Positions 1 to 10,461 of a stretch of DNA of 55,352 bases are shown one piece after another. The notes below the pieces were generated by a model. The model had not been told where the DNA came from, did no database searches, and saw only the letters and a list, made by a program, of their open reading frames with translations. Source of the DNA: an uncultured Prevotella sp. (GTDB lineage: Bacteria; Bacteroidota; Bacteroidia; Bacteroidales; Bacteroidaceae); NCBI GenBank assembly GCA_934272845.1, contig CAKQSF010000014.1:1-55352 (forward strand). Reading direction: 5' to 3'. Position numbers and translations under genes: made by a program. Each line of letters begins with the position of its first letter. Position 1 is the stretch's first letter.

Positions 1-75
1 GGGCGTTTAGCTCAGCTGGTTCAGAGCATCTGCCTTACAAGCAGAGGGTCGGCGGTTCGAATCCGTCAACGCCCA
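1..75 (+). tRNA. tRNA-Val (anticodon TAC)
   Basis: Complete cloverleaf: the acceptor arm GGGCGTT pairs with AACGCCC, followed by discriminator A75. The anticodon loop CTTACAA carries TAC, and the T arm contains GGTTCGAATCC. CCA is not encoded in full. The gene starts at the first base of the window, so its promoter lies outside. An identical copy follows 37 bp downstream. Confidence 0.96.
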
Positions 76-112
76 CACAGAAATACATAGACAGAAGGGT
101 AATAACTCACTC

Positions 113-187
113 GGGCGTTTAGCTCAGCTGGTTCAGAGCATCTGCCTTACAAGCAGAGGGTCGGCGGTTCGAATCCGTCAACGCCCA
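113..187 (+). tRNA. tRNA-Val (anticodon TAC), second copy
   Basis: Identical over its whole length to the copy at 1-75, with the same TAC anticodon loop. The 37-bp spacer has no promoter-like motif, so the two are probably processed from one transcript. A hairpin at 211-243 may end that transcript. Confidence 0.96.
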
Positions 188-210
188 CTTCTCTCTCTCT
201 AACTCTTTTT

Positions 211-247
211 AATCCCGTGGCTAATATTTTTAGTTGCGGGATTATAC
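211..247 (+). terminator. Probable terminator of the tRNA-Val pair
   Basis: A 7-bp stem (AATCCCG at 211-217, CGGGATT at 237-243) with an AT-rich loop, followed by a short T-run at 246-250. It lies 23 bp after the second tRNA-Val. Rho-independent termination is inferred from this geometry. Confidence 0.55.
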
Positions 248-338
248 TTTTTAGTACCTAATTACTAATTTAGTACCTAGATATATAATAAAGGTGTAGT
301 TGGGGAGTATTATTAACAGTAAACCTAAGCAAATAACA

Positions 339-1616
339 ATGAAAAGAAACCTAGAGACTATCTGCATCCATGGAGGATGGAAGCCAACAAAAGGAGAACC
401 ACAACAGTTGCCTATCTATCAGAGCACAACTTTCAAGTATGACACGAGTGAACAAATGGCTCGACTCTTTGATCTGAAAGACGCAGGATATTTCTATACA
501 CGACTGGCAAACCCTACCAATGATGCCGTGGCAAAGAAGATTGCTGCACTGGAAGGCGGAGTAGGAGCGGTGCTGACAAGTAGCGGTCAAGCAGCGAACT
601 TCTATGCCGTATTTAATATCTGTGAGGCAGGAGACCACTTTATCACCAGCAATACCATTTATGGAGGTACATTCAATCTCTTCGGGGTGACGATGAAGAA
701 ACTCGGCATAGAGTGTACCTTCGTTGACCCTGACTGGGATGACGAACGTATAGAAAAAGAGTTTCGACCAAACACCAAATGTTTCTTTGGTGAGACAATA
801 TCAAACCCCGGTGGTAATATCTTTGATATAGAACGTTTTGCAAATATGGCGCATAAGCACGGTGTGCCACTTATTGTTGATAACACATTTGCTACGCCAA
901 TCAACTGCCGCCCGTTTGAATGGGGATGCGACATTGTAACGCACTCAACGACAAAGTATATGGACGGTCACGCCACACAAGTAGGCGGTGCTGTAGTAGA
1001 TAGCGGCAACTTTGACTGGGAGAAATATGGCGAAAAGTTTCATGGGTTGACCACTCCAGATGAGTCTTATCACGGCCTGACATATACCAAGGCGTTTGGA
1101 AAAATGGCATACAGCACGAAACTCGTAAGCCAGTTGATGCGTGACCTCGGTAGCATTCCTGCTCCGCAAAACTCATTCTTGCTTAACCTTGGACTGGAGA
1201 CGCTTCACCTTCGTATGCGTCAGCATTGCGAAAATGCTCAGAAGGTAGCGGAATGGCTGGAGAAGAACGAGAAAGTGGCGTGGGTGAACTATGCAGGACT
1301 GCCGTCAAACAAGTATCATGCTTTGGCACAGAAGTATATGCCAACCGGAACTTGTGGTGTTATAGCCTTCGGACTGAAGGGCGACCGTGAAGACGCCATA
1401 CGTTTCATGGATAACCTTGACTTCATATCTATCGTTACCCATGTGGCTGACGCACGCACTTGTGTGTTGCATCCAGCGAGTCATACCCATCGTCAGATGT
1501 CAGACGAGCAGTTGCGTGAGGCAGGTGTTGCGCCAGACCTTATACGCCTTTCCGTTGGCATAGAGAATGCAGAAGATATCATTGCTGACCTGCAGCAGGC
1601 TATGGACAAAATGTAG
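339..1616 (+). CDS. metY: O-acetylhomoserine sulfhydrylase (Cys/Met metabolism PLP enzyme)
   Basis: This 425-residue PLP enzyme of the Cys/Met metabolism family probably joins O-acetylhomoserine and sulfide to make homocysteine, in the cytoplasm. The substrate-binding stretch YTRLANPTND lies at about 53-62, the cofactor-contact segment SSGQAA at 81-86, the aspartate in DNTFATP at 181-187, and the Schiff-base lysine at K206 in STTKYMDGH. I chose ATG 339 because family proteins begin at MKRNLETICIHGG-like sequence. An in-frame start at 300 would add 13 residues with no family resemblance. The gene stands alone, with a strong terminator 8 bp downstream and mutL converging on it. Length and the conserved blocks favour MetY over cystathionine gamma-synthase, but the substrate cannot be settled from sequence. 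No riboswitch was seen in the short leader. Confidence 0.9.
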   Translation: MKRNLETICIHGGWKPTKGEPQQLPIYQSTTFKYDTSEQMARLFDLKDAGYFYTRLANPTNDAVAKKIAALEGGVGAVLTSSGQAANFYAVFNICEAGDHFITSNTIYGGTFNLFGVTMKKLGIECTFVDPDWDDERIEKEFRPNTKCFFGETISNPGGNIFDIERFANMAHKHGVPLIVDNTFATPINCRPFEWGCDIVTHSTTKYMDGHATQVGGAVVDSGNFDWEKYGEKFHGLTTPDESYHGLTYTKAFGKMAYSTKLVSQLMRDLGSIPAPQNSFLLNLGLETLHLRMRQHCENAQKVAEWLEKNEKVAWVNYAGLPSNKYHALAQKYMPTGTCGVIAFGLKGDREDAIRFMDNLDFISIVTHVADARTCVLHPASHTHRQMSDEQLREAGVAPDLIRLSVGIENAEDIIADLQQAMDKM

Positions 1617-1623
1617 ATAAACA

Positions 1624-1685
1624 ATACGTCCTGTAAACGCGAAAGTAATATAATTGCTTTTGTGTTTACAGGACGTATCTTTTTT
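1624..1685 (+). terminator. Strong rho-independent terminator of metY
   Basis: Perfect 15-bp stem (1624-1638 with 1664-1678) followed by C and six T residues (1679-1685). It starts 8 bp after the metY stop, between the convergent metY and mutL genes. The T-run is on the plus strand only, so it mainly serves metY. Confidence 0.93.
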
Positions 1686-1704
1686 ATGGGACGGTAAGGA
1701 TGAT

Positions 1705-3630
1705 TTACAACCTTTGCGTTATCTCATCGTAGGTAATGACAGTAGCGACAGGCTTGCCGTCAGCAGTATATTTAGGTGTTTTGCAGTTGAATAACTGTTG
1801 TAACATGGTCGTCATGTCCTCGTCAGAAAGAATTTCTCCGTATGGAGTGGCAGCCTTTCGAGCCAGTGCAGCAGCAATGATGTTGTGCAGTTGTTCAGTG
1901 GCAGTAGTCTCAGTGTCCATCGCCTCGTCTACAAGTTCTGTTACAAGTTTTACAGTATCAAGTCCTGCAATGCCTGCAGGAGTGCCAGCAATGGAGTAAC
2001 TGCCACCGCCAAGGTCGGTAATCTCAAAGCCAATGGCGCGTAGTTCGTTGAGAATACTGTCAATGGATGCAGTGTATGATGGTGGAAATTGCACCACTTC
2101 AGGGAAGAGGATACGCTGTGTGTGAGGTGTATGGTCTCTAAGCGTCTGCATGTATTGCTCGAAAAGGATGCGTTGGCTAGCGCGGTTCTGGTCTACAATC
2201 ATAAGTCCGTTTTGCACTTGCGTAACGATGTAACTGCCGCGCAGTTGGTAGGCTGTGGCACCTTCAACGAGTGTTGGCTCCTCTGTCGGAGTGTTAGGTA
2301 TGCTCTTTTGTGTATTGGCTATAGTGTCGTCAGTGTCGCCCCATGACAGGCCAGAGTGGAAAAGCGTAGGAGACTGCTGTTCCCTATTGCTGAAAGTGTC
2401 GTTATTTCCCGATGTACTGCCGAACAGTTCCTCCCATCCCTTAGCAGAACGTTGCTGAGGAGTATGGGGAGCAGAGTGTTGTTGTGGTACTGACGGTTGT
2501 GGGATAGCGGGGTCAGAACTATCGTCAAAAGGATTATATTGTGGATTAAAGTCAATGTGTGGGGCTTCAATAGTTCCACCAGTGGGATTGAAGACAGGAA
2601 TGTCTGGTTTACCAACCGTGTCAAAATCAAGTTCTGTGATGTCAGAAAACTTGCCAACCGTGTCGCGAACGGCAGCCATAAGAATCTGCCAGATATCGCG
2701 TTCGTTGTTGAATTTTATCTCGGTCTTGACAGGATGTATGTTAACATCTATATCCTGTGGGTCTACTGTGAGGTATATAAAGTAAGGTATTTGTTCCCCT
2801 TCAGGAAGCAAACGGTCGTAAGCAGAGAGCACTGCCTTATGAAAATAAGGGTGCTTCATGTATCTGCCGTTAACGAAGAAGAACTGTTGTACGCCCTTCT
2901 TCTTGGCAGATTCAGGTTTGCCGACGAACCCCTTGATGTTACATAGTGTCGTTTCAGTGTTGACAGGCAACAGTTGTTGGTTGATACGCTTGCCGAAGAT
3001 GTCAACGATACGCTGGTGGGTATTGCTTTTGCGTAGCCTTTTCAGTTCGGTACCGTTGCTATATAGTGTAAAACTTATTTCGGGATAGACAAGGACTATG
3101 CGTTCAAATGCCTGCATAATGTTGTTCATCTCCGTAGCGTTTGACTTCAGAAACTTACGTCTTGCAGGAATGTTGAAGAAAAGGTTCTCAATAAGGAAGT
3201 TGGCTCCAACAGGGCAGTTGACAGGTTCTTGCTCCTCAACCTTTGATGCAGAGACAACGATGCGCGTGCCAATCTCGTCGGCTTCAGTGCGTGTTTGGAG
3301 CGTGACCTGCGCTACAGCGGCAATGGAAGCGAGCGCTTCGCCACGAAATCCCATCGTGTGTAGTGTGAAGAGGTCTTCTGCCTGGCGTATCTTTGATGTG
3401 GCGTGGCGTTCAAACGATAGTCGTGCATCGGTGTCAGACATGCCTTTACCGTTGTCTATGACCTGTATTGAAGCCTTGCCAGCATCGTTAACAAGGATGC
3501 TTATTTCTGTAGCACCAGCGTCAATAGCGTTTTCCACCAACTCTTTAATAACAGAGGCAGGGCGTTGTATAACCTCGCCAGCGGCAATCTGGTTGGCTAC
3601 GGAGTCGGGAAGTAATTGTATAACGTCCAT
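1705..3630 (-). CDS. mutL: DNA mismatch repair protein MutL
   Basis: MutL links MutS mismatch recognition to strand removal. This 641-residue protein has the GHKL ATPase motifs ENAIDAG (33-39), DNGKGM (59-64) and GFRGEAL (94-100), then a transducer domain. A low-complexity linker rich in P, Q, S and T (about 345-455) leads to a C-terminal dimerisation domain. I chose ATG 3630 because MDVIQLLPDSVANQIAAGEV is the canonical start; an upstream in-frame start would add a repeat-encoded leader. The metal-binding endonuclease motif DQHAxxE reads D480-QNRASQ-R487, with the His and Glu replaced. The other expected nuclease motifs near the C-terminus (ACHxAIR, CPHGRP) are also absent, so nicking activity is doubtful. 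It is the last gene of a minus-strand run, 37 bp after the OstA-like gene. Confidence 0.96.
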   Translation of the reverse strand: MDVIQLLPDSVANQIAAGEVIQRPASVIKELVENAIDAGATEISILVNDAGKASIQVIDNGKGMSDTDARLSFERHATSKIRQAEDLFTLHTMGFRGEALASIAAVAQVTLQTRTEADEIGTRIVVSASKVEEQEPVNCPVGANFLIENLFFNIPARRKFLKSNATEMNNIMQAFERIVLVYPEISFTLYSNGTELKRLRKSNTHQRIVDIFGKRINQQLLPVNTETTLCNIKGFVGKPESAKKKGVQQFFFVNGRYMKHPYFHKAVLSAYDRLLPEGEQIPYFIYLTVDPQDIDVNIHPVKTEIKFNNERDIWQILMAAVRDTVGKFSDITELDFDTVGKPDIPVFNPTGGTIEAPHIDFNPQYNPFDDSSDPAIPQPSVPQQHSAPHTPQQRSAKGWEELFGSTSGNNDTFSNREQQSPTLFHSGLSWGDTDDTIANTQKSIPNTPTEEPTLVEGATAYQLRGSYIVTQVQNGLMIVDQNRASQRILFEQYMQTLRDHTPHTQRILFPEVVQFPPSYTASIDSILNELRAIGFEITDLGGGSYSIAGTPAGIAGLDTVKLVTELVDEAMDTETTATEQLHNIIAAALARKAATPYGEILSDEDMTTMLQQLFNCKTPKYTADGKPVATVITYDEITQRL

Positions 3631-3667
3631 GATTATTGGTCGTTTGGTCGTTTGTTTGTTTGGTAGT

Positions 3668-5392
3668 TTAGTCTTTTGACTGTTCAACTTGTTGTTTTGG
3701 AGGATTGTCTGTAGGCACGTTTAACTTCTTTCGTGGTGCCTCACGACGTTTTTGTGCCTTTAACTCAGTACCTTTTTTCTTAGGTTTCCATACGAAGATA
3801 TCGTCTTTAGACACAGGTCGCATGTAGTCGAACCACACAAAGTTAGGCAGATGGTGCTTGTCTGGCGGTGTTTGCGTTAGCGGATACAGCGTGCCCGTGT
3901 TGGCACACATCCATATACGCTCCAGTGTTTGGTCTGGTTTAACGTACATCTTCATTGTGTCTGTCTCTGTGTAGTTAAGCCCAATGATGGTAGAGTCAGA
4001 GTCATCAATAGGGTAATACACTACCTGAACGTTGGAGACAGCCCAGTTTTCACGTATCTGCCCGTCCTTGAAGAAAGCCATCATATCACGTGAGGCAACC
4101 TGATTGTAGTGCGTAGAATCGTCCATCATCTGTACCGAGAGAGCCTGTGACAATACTTCAGCGTAACGAATGGTAGAGTCGTTGAGGTACACCTTAATCT
4201 TTTCACCGAGCAGTTGACTGCCCATGTTCCATACAACAGGGTCTTTGTACATTGTCATGCAGGAGTCCTGAGTATGGTAAACCAGTGAGTCGCATACCGC
4301 TTGAAGGTCGTTACGGTAAGCGCGCACATGGTTGTAGCAGTATAGTTCGCGCTGCACGCTGTCAGTATTGATGTTCAGAGTATGAATTTTAATGGTATCA
4401 CCGTGCATCCATAGTGTGTCTTTCTGAGAGTAATCCACAGCCACGGCACGCTTGGTAGCGTAGCCATCGCCTTTCATATCGTTATAAAACACGTAGTTGC
4501 CGAGTAGTTGGTTTTTGTTGAGCGTGTCGGTATAAATGACGTTTCCGAACCCTTCGTTGATGCCCGTCTTGTCGTTATGGTACAGACTGTCGGCAGTAAT
4601 AGTCTTCGCACCGTTATAGATGGTGGAGCGACTGAAAAGTTGTGAGAAGTCTGTTGATGTGTTATAGAATGCGTCAGTGGTCTTCACAGTGCTTCCTTTC
4701 TGCTTGATTGTAGAAGGCCCCGTTACGTGTGCAGTAGAATTTTTGTCGTAATAGAACAGCGTGTCGGTGTCAATACGTAACCCTTTGTCGTTGGTCAGTA
4801 CAACGTCGAAGTAGAATTCAGAGTGGCGTGTGTCCATGTAGTGACGTCCCCAGTCTGCGGTCAGCACATCCTTGTTGCTAGTCAACTTGATGCCTTTGGC
4901 ACCATAGGCATCGGCAAAGGAGTATATGCGGTCGTAGTCAAGCGTATCGCAGTACAGTTTCGACCTGCGATGGGTCAGAATGACGTTCTCCCACGCATGT
5001 GCTATCTCCGTGTTGCCATCATAAAAACCTTTGTCGCTGACGAGGGTCAAGGTGTCCCCCTGCCACATTTTTACGTGGCCGAGGGCGCGGAATGAGTTAG
5101 TGCTCTCGTAGAAATAAGCGCTATCACATGTTAGGTGCATCCCTTTGTGTAGGAATTTAACGTTTCCGCGCAGAAATTGTGCATCGGGATATGCTCCGTA
5201 TATGTCGTAAGACAGTGTGTCGGCGTGCTGCAGATACACCTTAGTGTCAACCTTATTCTCTCTCCTTGCCCTTGTGTTGCGTTTACCTTTTGGCCTTACA
5301 GAGTAAACCGCTGTAAACGCAAAAAGACACAGAACCATTATAGTCATGATTCTGTGCCAGTTGTATTGTGTATGAAGACGTTTCCTATTCAC
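3668..5392 (-). CDS. OstA/LptA-like LPS transport protein
   Basis: A 574-residue secreted protein of the OstA-like group found in Bacteroidota. A hydrophobic N-terminal segment (about 16-30) looks like a signal peptide or anchor, and a second candidate start lies at M16. The body has many short repeats with DTL, DSLYY and G-V-xx patterns, as expected for the stacked beta-jellyroll of LptA and the LptD N-terminus. The first such unit is near residues 55-80 (HADTLSYD, LRGNVKF). The tail is basic and proline-rich. The family is thought to bridge LPS across the periplasm; here that is inferred from the fold. The gene sits between the SurA-like isomerases and mutL in a co-oriented run, next to enzymes needed for outer-membrane assembly. 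Confidence 0.82.
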   Translation of the reverse strand: MNRKRLHTQYNWHRIMTIMVLCLFAFTAVYSVRPKGKRNTRARRENKVDTKVYLQHADTLSYDIYGAYPDAQFLRGNVKFLHKGMHLTCDSAYFYESTNSFRALGHVKMWQGDTLTLVSDKGFYDGNTEIAHAWENVILTHRRSKLYCDTLDYDRIYSFADAYGAKGIKLTSNKDVLTADWGRHYMDTRHSEFYFDVVLTNDKGLRIDTDTLFYYDKNSTAHVTGPSTIKQKGSTVKTTDAFYNTSTDFSQLFSRSTIYNGAKTITADSLYHNDKTGINEGFGNVIYTDTLNKNQLLGNYVFYNDMKGDGYATKRAVAVDYSQKDTLWMHGDTIKIHTLNINTDSVQRELYCYNHVRAYRNDLQAVCDSLVYHTQDSCMTMYKDPVVWNMGSQLLGEKIKVYLNDSTIRYAEVLSQALSVQMMDDSTHYNQVASRDMMAFFKDGQIRENWAVSNVQVVYYPIDDSDSTIIGLNYTETDTMKMYVKPDQTLERIWMCANTGTLYPLTQTPPDKHHLPNFVWFDYMRPVSKDDIFVWKPKKKGTELKAQKRREAPRKKLNVPTDNPPKQQVEQSKD

Positions 5393-5449
5393 GTTCGTAT
5401 TATTGATGTTTGTACATTCGTAATTGGTGAATCCCTTTATTATAGATGA

Positions 5450-6979
5450 TTATCTAATCCACCCTTTGTATTCGAAGTCGCAGTCTTTATAGTCATCGTT
5501 CATGCGTACATAGGTGTCTTTAATCTTCTGTTGTACCCAGTCACGCACCTTTTCGTTGCGTCTTTTCTCAAGAACAATGTCGCTCATCACCTGGAAATCC
5601 TCAGTGATAGTAGCCTTATGACCAGGTATTCTGTTCTTTAATTTAACAATAGCGCACACCGTTTTGCCGCGATTGTTAATCATAGAGAACGACTTTGATA
5701 CCTCTCCCACTTTCAGAGTGTCTACCACACGTGCTATTTCAGTAGGTAGATCCTTCATTTCGAAGCGTGTTGTCATACTCTGACCATCCGCTGTTCTGTG
5801 TGACATCATACCGCGATTGTAACGTGTTTCCTTGTCGTCAGAGATGTATGTAGCACCATCTTCAAATGTAAACACATTCTTACGCAACTCATCACCAATG
5901 GAGTCCATGCGCAGTAACGTAGCATCTATGGAAGATTGTGGTACGCGTGGCTTCTTTAAGATGTGGCGACAGTTAATCTTGTTGCCGCGTTTGTCTATTA
6001 ATTGTATGATGTGGAAGCCAAATTCAGACTCTACTATCTTTGAAATCTTCTTAGGATCGCTAAGATTGAACGCCACTTGTGCAAAGGCGGGGTCAAGGTT
6101 TGCGCGTGCAATAAAACCTAATTCGCCACCCTGTCGCGCTGATCCCTCGTCCTCAGAGTAGAGTCGTGCTAGTGTGGCAAAGGAGGTTGAGCCAGACTGT
6201 ACGCGTTTAGTAAAGTCGCGGAGTTCGTCCTTTATCTTGTTGATTTCTTCTATAGGGATACGTGGTTGGTTGATGATAAGTTGCACTTCCACTTGTTCTT
6301 TTACGAAAGGAATACTATCTTCAGGCATATTCTTGAAGTATTCACGTACTTCTGCAGGTGTGACCTTTACCGAAGACATAATCTTGCTCCTTACCTTCTG
6401 TGCCAGTTCTTGGTTCTTGAACTCATCGTGCATGCTCTCTTTGATTTGCGTAATGCTCATCTTTCTGTACTCTTCCAGTTTCTCTTGAGAGCCAATCATC
6501 TGTATCCAGTAGTTAACCTGCTGGTCTACCTTTTCAGATATCTCAGATTCTGTTACCTCGATACTATCCAGAGCCGCCTGGTTTACAAACAGTTTCTGTA
6601 CGGCGATCTGCTCAGGTATGCGGCAATCAGGGTTACCTTCCCATGTAATGCCCTCCTGGTCAGCCTGCAATCGCAGCATCTCTATGTCAGAACGCAGTAT
6701 TGGTTCGTCACCCACAACCCATACTACTTCGTCAATGTAGTGTGGATTAGCAATACCATCGTTTTTGTTTGCTGCGCTATCCAGTGCTGTTGTGGCGCTA
6801 TCATGTTCTAGTGCTGTCGTTACCACTGCGTCATTATGATCCAAGGAGGTGGTGACCACCTGTGCCTCAGTACTGTTATCATCGCTATGGCGTGTTAATG
6901 AGCGTGTGGCGGTAGCGGAAATAGATAGCAACATCATTGCTGCCATTCCGCAGAGCAGTGTATATTTCTTTCCTGTCAT
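5450..6979 (-). CDS. SurA-like periplasmic peptidyl-prolyl isomerase
   Basis: A 509-residue exported chaperone with an N-terminal signal sequence (roughly 1-25). An N-terminal SurA-type region (about 78-210; VVGDEPILRSDIE is typical) is followed by a parvulin domain at about 225-330. That domain shows FATLARLYSEDEGSARQGGE, then FGFHIIQLIDKR, the usual rotamase pattern. A second, more degenerate rotamase-like segment follows from about 330. The family folds outer-membrane proteins in the periplasm. It is paired with another parvulin gene 36 bp upstream and followed 57 bp downstream by the OstA-like gene. I see no catalytic oddity. Calling it SurA rather than a PpiD relative rests on domain order only. 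Confidence 0.88.
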   Translation of the reverse strand: MTGKKYTLLCGMAAMMLLSISATATRSLTRHSDDNSTEAQVVTTSLDHNDAVVTTALEHDSATTALDSAANKNDGIANPHYIDEVVWVVGDEPILRSDIEMLRLQADQEGITWEGNPDCRIPEQIAVQKLFVNQAALDSIEVTESEISEKVDQQVNYWIQMIGSQEKLEEYRKMSITQIKESMHDEFKNQELAQKVRSKIMSSVKVTPAEVREYFKNMPEDSIPFVKEQVEVQLIINQPRIPIEEINKIKDELRDFTKRVQSGSTSFATLARLYSEDEGSARQGGELGFIARANLDPAFAQVAFNLSDPKKISKIVESEFGFHIIQLIDKRGNKINCRHILKKPRVPQSSIDATLLRMDSIGDELRKNVFTFEDGATYISDDKETRYNRGMMSHRTADGQSMTTRFEMKDLPTEIARVVDTLKVGEVSKSFSMINNRGKTVCAIVKLKNRIPGHKATITEDFQVMSDIVLEKRRNEKVRDWVQQKIKDTYVRMNDDYKDCDFEYKGWIR

Positions 6980-7015
6980 ATATGGATTGTAATCGTTTTC
7001 GTATTGGCTAGAGGC

Positions 7016-8455
7016 TTATTCCTCGCGTGGCTTAACGGTTTTTAGGACCTCCTCATTGATAACGGCTGGGTATTTCTTCTCAAGAACCTTCAGCCATTCC
7101 TCTTCCATGGCGTTCTGATAGTCGGCAATGACGAGTGATTTCACGTCTTCCATTTCCTTAGGTGCCTTCAGAGTCTTACCGAAAGTCGCGGTGTTAGGAA
7201 AATCTTTAACCTCTTTTATCTTGGCATCCGTAATGCCAAATACATCTCGGTCAACGATACCATTGTCGCCTTTCTTGAATATGCCTTTTTCTACTCGTAT
7301 GCGTAGGGTAGAGTCATTATTGAACGTGGTACGCAGTATCTGTGCCCAGTCCGAGAATTTCTTTCCCTTAACACTTTTCTTTACTGCATCAATGTCAGCA
7401 TTATCGCGTGTGTAATAGGCTATACCCTTGAAGCGTGGCTCGTCCCACGTGTATTTCTTTCTATTCTTCTTAAAGAACTTTAGTAATCCTGCCTCGTCCT
7501 TTGAAGCCTTCTCCCATACCTCGCGGTTACTTGCTTCGAACAACAATAGGCCGTCGTGGTACTCTTGGATGAGGTATTTTGTGTCTTTGTCAATAGCGGA
7601 AATAGAGTCGGCACGGTTGTCCATAATCTTTTCTTCTGTCATTCCCGTGCTGGCAGCAATGGCCTTCAGTCTGTTTTGTGCCATTGCTTCGCGTATGTGA
7701 CGCTTCTCTATGAAATTGTAAATATCATTACGTAGCGAGTCGTATGGCTCTAATTGTTTGCGACCACTGAGTTTTATTATGTGGTATCCCACCTCACTCA
7801 GTACCGGTTTCGAAACCTCTCCGTCTTTTAATGCGAATGCTGTCTCATCAAACTTAGGCAGAGTCTGCCCATGTTGTATCCATCCTATAACGCCACCGCG
7901 TTGTGCACTGCCATAGTCTTGACTGTATTGTTTAGCCATATCTTCGAACTTAGCGCCCTTCATTATGGCATTGTATATAGAGTCAGCACGTTGTTCTGCG
8001 GCGTTTTTAACCTGCTCGCTATCGTTCTGCCCTACGCGTATAAGAATGTGCATAGGGTTCACAAGGCCGTCAGGACCTATTCTGTCCTTTGTGTCGTAGT
8101 AAATCTTCTGTGCCTCTTCCTCAACATCAGCATCATTAATGAGTGTTGGTGCCACCTGTTGGTCGCGATACTGTCGGAATTCCTTGCGGTAACTTGTCAA
8201 CGTATCGTATTTTGCATCAAGTGCCGCCTCCACCTTTCTTTTATAATTTACGAACAGAGGCACGTATTCCTCCACACTTTTGTGGTCTATAACCTCTTTG
8301 CCATTGTTCTTGTTGTATGAATATTCAAATTCAGAACGCAGTATAGGTTTGCCGTTAATAGTCATCACCACAGGATCATCGTCAGCCATTGCGGTAATGG
8401 TAGCAGAGAAACAAGCCAGTGAGATAGCGGCTATAAGAAACGTCTTTTTGTTCAT
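7016..8455 (-). CDS. Periplasmic parvulin-type peptidyl-prolyl isomerase
   Basis: A 479-residue secreted protein with a clear signal peptide (MNKKTFLIAAISLACFSA). One parvulin domain spans about 130-235, with NPMHILIRV, FEDMAKQYSQDYGSAQRGG and VGYHIIKLSGRK. The 240-residue C-terminal part is lysine-rich and has no motif I recognise. It is the first gene after the promoter near 8593 and is followed by the SurA-like gene in the same direction, so two isomerases are made together. The likely job is folding or quality control of outer-membrane proteins. Its client proteins cannot be read from the sequence. Confidence 0.86.
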   Translation of the reverse strand: MNKKTFLIAAISLACFSATITAMADDDPVVMTINGKPILRSEFEYSYNKNNGKEVIDHKSVEEYVPLFVNYKRKVEAALDAKYDTLTSYRKEFRQYRDQQVAPTLINDADVEEEAQKIYYDTKDRIGPDGLVNPMHILIRVGQNDSEQVKNAAEQRADSIYNAIMKGAKFEDMAKQYSQDYGSAQRGGVIGWIQHGQTLPKFDETAFALKDGEVSKPVLSEVGYHIIKLSGRKQLEPYDSLRNDIYNFIEKRHIREAMAQNRLKAIAASTGMTEEKIMDNRADSISAIDKDTKYLIQEYHDGLLLFEASNREVWEKASKDEAGLLKFFKKNRKKYTWDEPRFKGIAYYTRDNADIDAVKKSVKGKKFSDWAQILRTTFNNDSTLRIRVEKGIFKKGDNGIVDRDVFGITDAKIKEVKDFPNTATFGKTLKAPKEMEDVKSLVIADYQNAMEEEWLKVLEKKYPAVINEEVLKTVKPREE

Positions 8456-8592
8456 AATTTATTTTAAGGTGGTTCTATTAATTACCACCGTTATTTGAAA
8501 CTTCATTAAAATGATGGCGTACTCTCCCATTATCAGAGGGACGCAACTTCTCTTACTTACACTTTGATCACGATGATAGTCTCGAAATATAA

Positions 8593-8600
8593 CAAAGGTA
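8593..8600 (-). promoter_or_regulatory. Promoter -7 element for the isomerase-ostA-mutL run
   Basis: On the minus strand this reads TACCTTTG, a full match to the Bacteroidota -7 consensus TAnnTTTG. No clear TTTG lies 20 bp upstream, so the -33 is weak. The predicted start leaves a leader of about 130 nt before the isomerase gene at 8455. In the gene-free stretch 8456-8796 this element and the inverted repeat at 8707-8778 are the only signals I see. Confidence 0.6.
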
Positions 8601-8706
8601 TTTAATAGAAGCCCCCTTAAAAGATGAATAGGATTAGTGCATCATTACTATAATGTGAATAGAAAATGTATATCTCGTCGATGCTGATGCTATTATTAAC
8701 GCAGTT

Positions 8707-8778
8707 TAGTTGCTTGGCTGTTTGCTTTGGATAATAATGGGCATGATAAGCCTTATTCCTCAATCAGCCAAGCAACTA
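8707..8778. repeat. Long inverted repeat downstream of guaB
   Basis: TAGTTGCTTGGCTG at 8707-8720 is repeated exactly in inverted form at 8765-8778, with a 44-nt loop, ending 19 bp from the guaB stop. There is no T-run on the guaB strand, so it may be a processing or stabilising hairpin rather than a simple terminator. Confidence 0.6.
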
Positions 8779-8796
8779 ATCCATATGTTGCGAATA

Positions 8797-10356
<1,560 letters not shown>

Positions 10357-10402
10357 TTATACGCATGTTAATGCAATTTAACCATAAACGGAGCCTACCA
10401 TA

Positions 10403-10433
10403 TTGTGAGTGTGAAAATTAATTAGTAATTTTG
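10403..10433 (+). promoter_or_regulatory. Promoter of mlaE-mlaF
   Basis: -33 TTG at 10403-10405, a 20-bp spacer, and -7 TAATTTTG at 10426-10433, a good Bacteroidota promoter. The start site would fall near 10440, leaving a leader of about 22 nt before mlaE. Confidence 0.72.
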
Positions 10434-10461
10434 CAGTTGGTTTGTGTGTAAATAATAATAT

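Noticed and set aside
1..187. Duplicated tRNA-Val as an attachment-site scar
   Set aside because: Both copies are full-length genes in tandem with no integrase or element between them; ordinary gene duplication explains it.
188..338. SAM-type riboswitch upstream of metY
   Set aside because: The leader is short and A/T-rich, with only the tRNA terminator hairpin and no recognisable aptamer core.
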